Under the pieces are notes generated by a model that saw only the letters and a list, made by a program, of their open reading frames with translations, had not been told where the DNA came from and made no database searches. The position numbers were made by a program, and so were the translations under genes. A stretch of 7,570 bases of DNA from Candidatus Wolframiiraptor sp. (GTDB taxonomy: Archaea > Thermoproteota > Nitrososphaeria_A > Caldarchaeales > Wolframiiraptoraceae), in NCBI GenBank assembly GCA_003660635.1, contig QMUP01000038.1, positions 1-7,570 on the forward strand, written 5' to 3'. Positions 1-5,560 of the stretch are shown piece by piece (the first letter of the stretch is position 1; every line of letters begins with the position of its first letter).

Positions 1-346
1 CCTCTTAGACGTCAGATCTAACGGAGGCGGAGATAAATGCGCCAGAAAGCTTGAAGAGGCAAATATAATAGTCAATAAGAACATCCTTCCTTGGGATTCT
101 CCAAGCGACGTACATAACCCGTCGGGAATAAGAATCGGAGTACAGGAAGTTACTAGATTAGGGATGAAAGAGGGCGAGATGGAGGTAATAGCCGATTTTA
201 TCTACAAATTGATAAAGCTCGAGAGAGATGTGAGAGAACTGAAGAAGAAGGTCATCGAATTCAAGAAGGACTTCGTCAAGGTCCACTATACTTTCGAATT
301 TCCTTTAGAGAAGATTAGGGAATTAACTCGACTACTTTTAAGCTAG
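1..346 (+). CDS. glyA: Serine hydroxymethyltransferase, C-terminal part (5' truncated by window)
   Basis: Reading from base 2 gives 114 in-frame residues ending at TAG 344-346; the start lies outside the window. The visible part holds hallmarks of the C-terminal domain of the PLP enzyme SHMT: an N-I-I-V-N-K-N stretch followed by a proline, then the S-G-I-R-I-G motif whose arginine binds the substrate carboxylate, then a T-R-L-G-M-K-E-G-E-M segment and a helical, lysine/glutamate-rich tail ending in V-H-Y-T-F-E-F. The family interconverts serine and glycine while charging a folate or, in many archaea, a methanopterin-type C1 carrier in the cytoplasm. The ATG at 164 is an internal methionine, not a start. 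The end overlaps the convergent metE-type gene by 9 bp. The identification is firm; the carrier used cannot be told from this fragment. Confidence 0.93.
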   Translation, partial: LLDVRSNGGGDKCARKLEEANIIVNKNILPWDSPSDVHNPSGIRIGVQEVTRLGMKEGEMEVIADFIYKLIKLERDVRELKKKVIEFKKDFVKVHYTFEFPLEKIRELTRLLLS

Positions 347-1327
347 TTTTTCCCTCGCTTCCACAGCGGCCTTAACCATGTTTTTTAACTTCGCCAGGGC
401 TATTTCACGCTTAAGTCTCTTCAATCCGCAGTCCGGCTTTACAAAGATCTTCTCAGGTGGAACAATTTCCAATCCAAGTCTAATGTCTTCAAGTATTTCT
501 TCGATGCTTTCAACTTTCTCATTGTGGACATCGATTACCCCAAATCCAAGCTCTTTATCAAATGAAAATTCTTTCAATAACTCGAGCAAAATGTATTTGC
601 TGTTTTTCAATTCCAAGTCCAATTGATCTATTGGGAAATCTAAAATTTCGGGGAATAATCTCTCGATTTTGCCATAGCATATGTGTAATATTCTCTTGAC
701 GTTATGCAATCTTCCGAGCATGATTTCTAGAGCTTCTCTCGCTAAGATCACGTCTTCCTTTTTCGGATTTGTGGAAAGGGCTGGCTCATCGATTTGAATA
801 TATTCCGCTCCTCCCTTAATTAAGATCCTAATTTCATGTGATAGTGCCTCAGCTAGGTCGAAAACAGCTTTTCTCATGTTTCCATAATATTTGTCAAAGC
901 TCCAAGAATACATCGTATAGGGACCTGTAAGCGTTACCTTAACAGGTCTGCCTTGCGACAGTTTTGCTGCATACTTCCAGTCTTTTACGATTATTTCGTG
1001 GTTCCATTCGATTTTATCAACTATCACGGGTTTTCTATAGTAGACATTATCGAAAATTCTGACATAGTCGCTTATCTCGAATCCCCTCAATTCTTCGGCA
1101 AAGAAAACTGCCATATCCTCTCTTCTCTGCTCTCCATCCGATATTAAATCCACTCCCGCGGAAATGTAATCCTTAATGGTCTTCTTTATCGCCTCCCTAA
1201 CCAATCTCTCATATTCAAAATTTTTCTTACCTTGTTTTCTGAGCCGGAATGCCTTTAAGGCTTCTGGGAAATATGGATAACTTCCGACCACCGTTGTCAC
1301 GAATTTCTCAGGAAGCTTATATCCCAT
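338..1327 (-). CDS. metE: Core methionine synthase (MetE C-terminal catalytic domain, stand-alone archaeal type)
   Basis: This 329-residue cytoplasmic enzyme matches the catalytic C-terminal half of cobalamin-independent methionine synthase, a TIM barrel that transfers a methyl group to homocysteine through a zinc-activated thiolate. Visible signatures are V-G-S-Y-P near residue 14, S-D-G-E-Q-R-R-E-D-M (63-72), T-G-P-Y-T (134-138), Q-I-D-E-P-A-L (178-184), and the zinc ligands H215 and C217 (H-I-C-Y-G), E239 and C300 (P-D-C-G-L-K). Stand-alone core MetE proteins of archaea and some bacteria are thought to take methyl from a corrinoid or unknown donor instead of methyl-tetrahydrofolate; which donor applies here is inference. 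It is the second gene of a minus-strand operon, 3 bp after the MetE N-half gene. A strong Shine-Dalgarno sequence 6 nt before the ATG fixes the start. Its TAA lies inside the end of convergent glyA. Confidence 0.93.
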   Translation of the reverse strand: MGYKLPEKFVTTVVGSYPYFPEALKAFRLRKQGKKNFEYERLVREAIKKTIKDYISAGVDLISDGEQRREDMAVFFAEELRGFEISDYVRIFDNVYYRKPVIVDKIEWNHEIIVKDWKYAAKLSQGRPVKVTLTGPYTMYSWSFDKYYGNMRKAVFDLAEALSHEIRILIKGGAEYIQIDEPALSTNPKKEDVILAREALEIMLGRLHNVKRILHICYGKIERLFPEILDFPIDQLDLELKNSKYILLELLKEFSFDKELGFGVIDVHNEKVESIEEILEDIRLGLEIVPPEKIFVKPDCGLKRLKREIALAKLKNMVKAAVEAREKLA

Positions 1328-1330
1328 TCA

Positions 1331-2299
1331 CTACACCTCCATGTTCCGCAGAATTCTTCCGAGAATCTTTAATTTTTCAACGGCATTCTCGAATGGTATG
1401 TAGTCTAACCACGTATTCGTTGAAACTATTAACGTGTTCGGGGAAGTATTCGCCAAAATTTTTTCGATATTAGCTGCGATCTCTTCAGGCTTTTCTGGGA
1501 AAATGCCCCTAGCGTTTACGACTCCAAGGCTCAGAACATCATTTTTGAACCCAAGTTCTCTTACAGCTTCTTCAGCTTCTTTATTGGATAGCAAGTCTAG
1601 GTGGAGTCCAGCCTTGATTTCTAAGAGCATAGAATATGATTCCAAATCTAGGTTAAAGTATGTGGCGATTAACAATTTGTTTCTTGGCACATTCATTTTC
1701 GCCAATAACTCGTTGACTATTTCAACTCCCCACCTTCTATCATCTTTTTCCAGCTCCGGATCGACGAGTGACGGCTCATCGATTTGAATCAAGCTTACAA
1801 ACTTATGTAGGTGCTCTATCTCTTGCTTAAGAGCGTTTAACAGGTCTTCAACGAGCGCGTCTTCTGACCTATAGAATTTGTTCTTTGAAAGTTTTATGAA
1901 CGTGTATGGTCCGGGAACAAGCGCTTTAACGCGCCGCGTCGTCGCCCGCGACAATATTTGGATCTCGTTTAGGGTTATAGGTTCCCTCCATTCTATGTTG
2001 CCGATTATTATGGGGAGGCGATAATAGAAGTTGTTGTCGAAAAATCTCAGAAGTCCCCCAAGTTTTATGCCTCCTAGTTTTTCTGAGAAGGGTCTTAAGA
2101 GATCATCCCACAAAAGGAGTCCGCTGGTCAGGAGGTTAAGCCCGGATTCTTCTTGTATTTTTATGACTTTCAGTAAGCTTGAGTAATATATTTCCTGTAA
2201 ATCTCGTTGAGAGATTCTCCCCTCGTTAAAGGCATTAATTGCCCTCCTTAATTCTGGTGGACGGGGAAAGCTTCCGCAGATACCTGCATACTTCTCCAT
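1331..2299 (-). CDS. MetE N-terminal-domain-like protein lacking zinc ligands
   Basis: This 322-residue protein is homologous to the MetE barrel: C-G-S-F-P-R-P near residues 8-14, a V-P-G-P-Y-T-F loop (128-134) and Q-I-D-E-P-S-L (172-178) match the same loops in the downstream gene. The metal site is gone. I211/T213 stand where the partner has H215/C217, D235 replaces E239 and T296 replaces C300. The T-Y-F sequence at 213-215 is typical of the N-terminal barrel of full-length MetE, which evolved by duplication and does not hold the catalytic zinc. It is therefore probably the separate N-half that helps bind the methyl donor or stabilises the catalytic half; complex formation is inference. It is the first gene of the operon, with no Shine-Dalgarno sequence and a TATA-like box about 35 bp upstream, consistent with a very short leader. 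Databases may label it as a second methionine synthase, which would overstate its activity. Confidence 0.87.
   Translation of the reverse strand: MEKYAGICGSFPRPPELRRAINAFNEGRISQRDLQEIYYSSLLKVIKIQEESGLNLLTSGLLLWDDLLRPFSEKLGGIKLGGLLRFFDNNFYYRLPIIIGNIEWREPITLNEIQILSRATTRRVKALVPGPYTFIKLSKNKFYRSEDALVEDLLNALKQEIEHLHKFVSLIQIDEPSLVDPELEKDDRRWGVEIVNELLAKMNVPRNKLLIATYFNLDLESYSMLLEIKAGLHLDLLSNKEAEEAVRELGFKNDVLSLGVVNARGIFPEKPEEIAANIEKILANTSPNTLIVSTNTWLDYIPFENAVEKLKILGRILRNMEV
1334..1340 (-). promoter_or_regulatory. Ribosome binding site of the catalytic metE half, inside the upstream gene's end
   Basis: On the minus strand GGAGGTG is followed by TAG TGA ATG. The Shine-Dalgarno sequence supplies the last Glu and Val codons of the N-half gene, the TAG is its stop, and the downstream ATG follows 6 nt after the SD. 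This supports translational coupling of the two halves and decides the start at 1327. Confidence 0.8.
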
Positions 2300-2330
2300 A
2301 ATCTGGATGGCACATTGCGCGGATCCGACA

Positions 2331-2340
2331 AATAAACTTT
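2331..2340 (-). promoter_or_regulatory. Putative TATA box of the metE operon
   Basis: The minus strand reads AAAGTTTATT just before a GC-rich stretch. Its centre is about 36 bp before the ATG at 2299, so a start of transcription about 26 bp downstream would give a leader of roughly 10 nt. No Shine-Dalgarno is visible before this ATG, which fits the leaderless or short-leader mode common for first genes of archaeal operons. The position is inferred from sequence only. Confidence 0.45.
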
Positions 2341-2441
2341 AGCATTTCCCTGCACATGTAATGGCTTTCTTGATACGTCGACGCCTTTCGATAGAATCAT
2401 GGGTATAACAAGTTTAGAACATTTTATGCTATTTTTACAAC

Positions 2442-2452
2442 CTTAAATATTT
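2442..2452 (+). promoter_or_regulatory. Putative TATA box of the lyase gene
   Basis: CTTAAATATTT is an AT-rich archaeal TATA-like element centred about 30 bp before the ATG at 2477. It would place the transcript start only a few bases before the start codon. A weak AGGT at 2464-2467 could act as a Shine-Dalgarno if a more upstream promoter (TTTTATGCT at 2422-2430) were used. The 177-bp spacer 2300-2476 also contains the palindrome CGTCGACG at 2376-2383, with no assigned function. Confidence 0.45.
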
Positions 2453-2476
2453 CCCAGATCACCAGGTAGAGTTGAA

Positions 2477-3355
2477 ATGATATTGGAAGGCGTGGTGACA
2501 CCGATCCTAACACCCTTCACGGAGGACGGCGCGATTTCTGAAGACCGCCTTGAGGGTCTCATAGATTTCCTGAAGAGAAATGGAATTCAAAATTTGTTTG
2601 TTTGCGGGACCTTTGGCTCAGGACCCGTGATGACGATTGAAGAAAGGAAAAAGGTTACTGAATTAAGCATGGAATATTCTGGAGATATGAAGATAATTGT
2701 TAATGTGAGTTCTACATCTCCCGAAGTTTCTATAGAGCTGGCGAAGCACGCTCGAGAAGCGGGCGCTGATGCTATAGCGAGCACTCCACCGTTTTACTAT
2801 AATTACGATGCTGAGGCTGTGCATCGATTCTACGTAAAATTATTGTCAAGCGTGGATTTACCCGTATTCATCTATAATATTCCATCTAGAGTTGGATTTA
2901 ACATCCCTCCCAATTTACTGGCAAGATTAGCGGAAGAAGGAGTAGCTGGCATAAAGGAGAGTAGCGGAGATTTAGTCAGATTTTATCATTATATGTCAAT
3001 TGTTGAGAAACGGGATTTCACATTTTTAATAGGAACAGAAGCCCTCCTAGTACCCGCCGTGCTGGCTGGTGCAGATGGTTGTGTATCTGGTTTATCTAAC
3101 GTCTTTCCGGAACTCGTTACTGAACTATATAGGCTTGCGAAAGCACGGGATCTTAAGAAGGCTTTCGAGAAACAGTTTCTCGCAATAGAATTAAGGGAGA
3201 CGTTATTCACCAGCGACCCCATCTCCACCAGTTATGCGCTTCTAAAACTAAGAGGAATCGACGTAGGTTATCCGAAATCTCCATTTAAGATGCCAAGCGG
3301 GGCAGAATTAGAGGATCTTAAGCGCAGATTGGTCGCAAAAATACGCTTTAAATAA
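2477..3355 (+). CDS. Dihydrodipicolinate synthase / N-acetylneuraminate lyase / KDG aldolase family lyase
   Basis: This 292-residue class I aldolase has the usual family length. The Schiff-base lysine is K160 (G-I-K-E-S-S-G-D) and the catalytic tyrosine is Y133 (I-Y-N-I-P-S-R-V-G). R138 matches the arginine that holds the semialdehyde carboxylate in bacterial DapA, and Y107/Y108 and T45 complete the proton relay. The canonical G-T-T-G-E loop reads G-T-F-G-S-G-P (44-50), so the second threonine and the glutamate are replaced. The G-x-G-P form and a G-Y-P-K-S-P segment near residue 263 recall archaeal 2-keto-3-deoxygluconate aldolases, while R138 is DapA-like. The substrate is therefore uncertain: pyruvate is almost surely one partner, the aldehyde is unknown. 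It is divergent from the metE operon and 18 bp before an MBL-fold hydrolase. No lysine-pathway or sugar-pathway gene is visible to settle the role. Confidence 0.88.
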   Translation: MILEGVVTPILTPFTEDGAISEDRLEGLIDFLKRNGIQNLFVCGTFGSGPVMTIEERKKVTELSMEYSGDMKIIVNVSSTSPEVSIELAKHAREAGADAIASTPPFYYNYDAEAVHRFYVKLLSSVDLPVFIYNIPSRVGFNIPPNLLARLAEEGVAGIKESSGDLVRFYHYMSIVEKRDFTFLIGTEALLVPAVLAGADGCVSGLSNVFPELVTELYRLAKARDLKKAFEKQFLAIELRETLFTSDPISTSYALLKLRGIDVGYPKSPFKMPSGAELEDLKRRLVAKIRFK

Positions 3356-3357
3356 TT
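3346..3357 (+). promoter_or_regulatory. Putative TATA box inside the lyase gene's end, serving the MBL hydrolase
   Basis: CTTTAAATAATT spans the last codons and stop of the lyase gene. Its centre lies about 26 bp before the ATG at 3374, which is the spacing expected for leaderless transcription from that codon. The hydrolase may thus have its own promoter in addition to any read-through from the lyase gene. Confidence 0.45.
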
Positions 3358-3373
3358 TATTCTAAGATCTTCA

Positions 3374-4042
3374 ATGCAATTAGTTGGGATTATGCTGATC
3401 GTAGAACGCGTGACGGTTGGTCCTTTAGACACGAATTCCTATATTATCCTTGATTCGGAAAGCCGGGAAGGGATACTCATAGATGCAGGGGGCGAATCAT
3501 CCAAGATTTTATCGGTTGTAAGGAAGCATGGTGTAAAAATAACTGGGATCTATCTAACTCATGGGCACTTCGATCACGTCCTCGCGGTTAGAGATCTGAT
3601 AGAGGAACTAAACTGCAAATTTTATGTTCACAAACAGGATCTGGAAATATTGTCTCAAACGCCTTTAGAAGCTAAACGACTTCTAGGAATAACCATTCCG
3701 CCGCCTCCGCAGCCACATGGATGGATTAAAGAAGGTGATGTAATACGAGTTGGTAACCTGAAGCTCAGGGTAATTCATACGCCTGGCCATACACCTGGTA
3801 GCGTTTGCTACGTTGCGGAAGGATGCGTCTTCACGGGGGATACGCTTTTTGCTGGATCTATTGGGAGAACTGATTTATCGGGAGGCGACCCGGAGAAGCT
3901 TATATCGTCAATTCTCAATAAGCTATTCAGCCTCCCAGATGACTACGTGGTTTATCCAGGCCACGGCCCCTCGACGATGATCCGCGTGGAAAAAGCCATG
4001 AATCCATTTGTCGGCGAAGGGGGCCTGTTTAGGAGATTTTAA
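3374..4042 (+). CDS. MBL-fold metallohydrolase, glyoxalase II (YcbL)-like
   Basis: This 222-residue soluble protein carries the full metallo-beta-lactamase-fold metal set: T-H-G-H-F-D-H (H63, H65, D67, H68), H139 in T-P-G-H-T-P-G-S, D156 in F-T-G-D-T-L-F and H197 in Y-P-G-H-G-P-S-T. The G-S-I-G-R-T-D-L segment after D156 and the short C-terminus ending in N-P-F are typical of the compact YcbL branch of glyoxalase II-like thioester hydrolases. That family hydrolyses acyl-thiols such as S-lactoyl adducts; the thiol used in this organism is unknown. Two starts are possible: the ATG at 3374 fits a leaderless transcript from the TATA box at 3346-3357. The ATG at 3392 (Met7) has a poor GGG three bases upstream, and the fold begins near residue 8. 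The gene converges on the AbrB-PhoU gene with a 16-bp gap. Confidence 0.9.
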   Translation: MQLVGIMLIVERVTVGPLDTNSYIILDSESREGILIDAGGESSKILSVVRKHGVKITGIYLTHGHFDHVLAVRDLIEELNCKFYVHKQDLEILSQTPLEAKRLLGITIPPPPQPHGWIKEGDVIRVGNLKLRVIHTPGHTPGSVCYVAEGCVFTGDTLFAGSIGRTDLSGGDPEKLISSILNKLFSLPDDYVVYPGHGPSTMIRVEKAMNPFVGEGGLFRRF

Positions 4043-4058
4043 AGTAGTTTTGCCGAAT

Positions 4059-5114
4059 TTACCTCTTTTGTAAGATCGGGTTCTCGGATTCCACAAACAT
4101 ATCTAGGGTTAATTGGGCTATTTCGTGGCATCTGGCTGTTATGTTTCTAAGAAGTATCGCTGATTGAATCAGGAATCTATTAAGAACGATATCCCTAACG
4201 AGCTTTTCCCGCAGAATTTCCTCTATAACCGTTGAGAAGGCATCTTCTGAAATACTAAGCACGTAATTTGCTCGTTCAAAGTCGACGGAGAAATAGGAGT
4301 CCATGCTGTCACCCAATAGTCTCGAGGCCGTCTCAAGTAATTGACTTAGGACCCTGTGGACCTCCGGTCTTGCCCATACCCTCTTTCTTATCTTCGAAAT
4401 ACTCTCAGCGAAGGCGACTAAGTCGTTAATAGTCTCGTTAAGTATGCGCGCCACAATTATTGAGGAGTAGATGTGGGCGGCGCTCTTAGGTTTTAAGAAT
4501 CCCCCGATCTCCCTCTTCTTAAGGTAGAGTATTAACAGTCTGGTGTGAAGTTGAAGAATTTCCGCGGCCCTAGCCCTTAAATCCTTGATATATGGAATTA
4601 GCTCATATCTCCTCGTGGTTATGAACTCGATGAGGTTGCTGAAGATCGCGGAGGCGGCGAGTTGGATCCTCCTCAAGAGGTCGTCTAATGGATACCTAGA
4701 GTGATCCAAGACGTTTCGAATGAAGAGCTTTGACCCTGTTTCTTCGACGAGTTCAAAGCCGGGAAGCCCCTTGGCGATCACATCCTTCACGGCCTTTAAG
4801 GTCTCGAGGGCCGCCCCTCCGGCAAATGAGATCTCAATAGAATCATAGCCAACTCTATAGCAAGCTGTGACTAACTTTACTAGCTGAGCCGGGGTCCTGC
4901 ATAATTCTGCATTTATCTGGCAGGAGAGGGGTTTCGACTTTATCTCTAAGGGCTTTATCCTCAGGCTTCCGTCAAGCTCCTCATTTATCTCCACGGTGTC
5001 CCCTGGCCTAAGCCCCCTCTTTACGACCCACCGCTTAGGGAGGGAGACGGAGTAGGTGGCTTTTCCGACTTTTTGAAGCCTTCTAAAGACGGTCTCTTGT
5101 GTTTCCTCGGCCAT
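4059..5114 (-). CDS. AbrB (SpoVT)-PhoU domain fusion regulator
   Basis: This 351-residue protein has two parts. Residues about 8-55 form a SpoVT/AbrB swapped-hairpin DNA-binding domain (R-R-L-Q-K-V-G, S-V-S-L-P-K-R-W, L-R-P-G-D-T-V-E-I). Residues about 145-345 are almost entirely helical with regularly spaced charged and hydrophobic residues, as in the PhoU three-helix bundle repeats. The stretch 60-140 is a mixed linker. The fusion is widespread in archaea and is usually annotated as a phosphate uptake regulator, with AbrB supplying DNA binding. No phosphate transporter or Pho kinase is visible nearby, so control of phosphate genes is family inference and not shown here. No membrane segment is present. 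It starts at the ATG at 5114 with no Shine-Dalgarno and a TATA-like palindrome about 40 bp upstream, shared with the divergent zinc-ribbon gene. It may act on that spacer itself. Confidence 0.85.
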   Translation of the reverse strand: MAEETQETVFRRLQKVGKATYSVSLPKRWVVKRGLRPGDTVEINEELDGSLRIKPLEIKSKPLSCQINAELCRTPAQLVKLVTACYRVGYDSIEISFAGGAALETLKAVKDVIAKGLPGFELVEETGSKLFIRNVLDHSRYPLDDLLRRIQLAASAIFSNLIEFITTRRYELIPYIKDLRARAAEILQLHTRLLILYLKKREIGGFLKPKSAAHIYSSIIVARILNETINDLVAFAESISKIRKRVWARPEVHRVLSQLLETASRLLGDSMDSYFSVDFERANYVLSISEDAFSTVIEEILREKLVRDIVLNRFLIQSAILLRNITARCHEIAQLTLDMFVESENPILQKR

Positions 5115-5144
5115 AGTATCTATTTACATTACTTACAAATTGGG

Positions 5145-5159
5145 ACATAAGGTTTATGT
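5145..5159. promoter_or_regulatory. Palindromic TATA-like element shared by two divergent genes
   Basis: ACATAA-GGT-TTATGT is a perfect 6-bp inverted repeat with a 3-bp centre in the 83-bp spacer between the AbrB-PhoU gene and the zinc-ribbon gene. Read either way it resembles a TATA box: rightward it predicts a transcript start near 5181, leftward near 5127. It could be a bidirectional promoter core, an operator for the AbrB domain, or both. This is sequence-based inference. Confidence 0.4.
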
Positions 5160-5160
5160 A

Positions 5161-5177
5161 GTCCCTCCTAGGGGGAC
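5161..5177. repeat. Imperfect inverted repeat upstream of the zinc-ribbon gene
   Basis: GTCCC (5161-5165) and GGGAC (5173-5177) flank TCCTAGG and give a 5-bp perfect stem extendable by a G-T and a C-G pair. It lies immediately right of the TATA-like palindrome and before the Shine-Dalgarno. As DNA it could be an operator; it would be an mRNA hairpin only if transcription starts upstream of it. Function is unknown. Confidence 0.35.
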
Positions 5178-5180
5178 AAC

Positions 5181-5188
5181 GAGGGGGT
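5181..5188 (+). promoter_or_regulatory. Shine-Dalgarno of the zinc-ribbon gene
   Basis: GAGGGGGT lies 9 nt before the ATG at 5198 and 12 nt before a second, adjacent ATG at 5201. It supports the first ATG and argues that this small reading frame is a real gene. Confidence 0.5.
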
Positions 5189-5197
5189 TAGAGAAAA

Positions 5198-5443
5198 ATG
5201 ATGTTCCCAGATAAGCAGCCTAAGATGTCCCTGAGGAGGAGTTACGCGAATGGATACAAGTACTGTTCCCGCTGCCGCGTCTACTATCTCACCGACAGCG
5301 TCAGATGCCCGTACTGTGGGATCCTGCTGAGGAATTCGCCGAGGAAGAAGAAGTCGCTGAGGAATGCTAAGGTGGTCCAGATCCCTGAGGACGTCGAGAA
5401 AGAGGCTGCGAAGGTGAAGATCGAGGTTAAGGCCGAGGCATAA
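5198..5443 (+). CDS. Small zinc-ribbon protein of unknown function
   Basis: This 81-residue protein has a single four-cysteine zinc ribbon: C23-x2-C26 and C37-x2-C40, ten residues apart, in the form Y-C-S-R-C and C-P-Y-C-G. The metal site is followed by L-L-R-N-S-P-R-K-K-K, a basic patch suited to nucleic-acid contact, and then an acidic/lysine-rich tail (about 64-81) likely to be helical or disordered. I do not recognise a specific function; nucleic-acid binding or a role as a small subunit is inference. The start is chosen from a purine-rich Shine-Dalgarno 9 nt upstream; Met2 and Met10 are alternatives. It lies 117 bp before the DNA polymerase gene on the same strand and is divergent from the AbrB-PhoU gene. 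An overlapping minus-strand frame is arginine/proline/leucine-rich and looks like a shadow. Confidence 0.75.
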   Translation: MMFPDKQPKMSLRRSYANGYKYCSRCRVYYLTDSVRCPYCGILLRNSPRKKKSLRNAKVVQIPEDVEKEAAKVKIEVKAEA

Positions 5444-5456
5444 ACTACATACGGCG

Positions 5457-5474
5457 GGCGCCCCGGCCGGCGCC
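5457..5474. repeat. GC-rich inverted repeat after the zinc-ribbon gene
   Basis: GGCGCC-CCGGCC-GGCGCC starts 13 bp after the stop codon at 5441-5443. The two GGCGCC arms can form a 6-bp all-GC stem with a 6-nt loop. It is followed by a pyrimidine run (CTCTCTCTT near 5484-5492) but no oligo-T. It may stabilise the 3' end of the zinc-ribbon mRNA or help end transcription before polB; a classic terminator is not demonstrated. Confidence 0.35.
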
Positions 5475-5520
5475 ACTAGTCCACTCTCTCTTACCGTATA
5501 TCGCTGGTCTTTGCTACCTT

Positions 5521-5545
5521 GGATAAACTTATCTCTCCTTTATCC
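5521..5545 (+). promoter_or_regulatory. Putative polB promoter with inverted repeats
   Basis: The TATA-like GATAAACTTATC (5522-5533) is itself an inverted repeat, GATAA-AC-TTATC. It is centred about 34 bp before the ATG, giving a predicted leader of about 8 nt. GGATAAA (5521-5527) is also repeated inverted as TTTATCC (5539-5545) with an 11-bp spacer. No Shine-Dalgarno is visible before the ATG at 5561, consistent with near-leaderless transcription. The repeats could bind a regulator over the promoter; this is inference. Confidence 0.45.
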
Positions 5546-5560
5546 TATTTTTGATGTGTA

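Noticed and set aside
164..346. A 60-residue plus-strand reading frame starting with ATG
   Set aside because: It is the in-frame tail of the truncated serine hydroxymethyltransferase, which is open from base 2.
378..1787. Plus-strand frames at 378-626, 953-1147, 1249-1473 and 1434-1787
   Set aside because: All lie opposite the two well-supported MetE-like genes, have serine/phenylalanine-rich shadow composition and show no domain; one bridges both genes.
2399..2446. A 15-codon plus-strand frame in the metE/lyase spacer (ATG at 2399)
   Set aside because: Too short and overlaps the predicted lyase promoter; no ribosome binding site.
2587..3228. Minus-strand frames at 2587-2784 and 2989-3228
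   Set aside because: They lie antisense inside the lyase gene, with no recognisable motif or promoter.
4043..4058. Possible T-rich terminator between the hydrolase and AbrB-PhoU genes
   Set aside because: The 16-bp gap has only a run of four T; too weak to call.
5168..5476. Minus-strand 102-residue frame over the zinc-ribbon gene
   Set aside because: Rich in Leu/Arg/Pro with no domain; the plus strand has a four-cysteine ribbon, a Shine-Dalgarno and a sensible acidic-basic tail.
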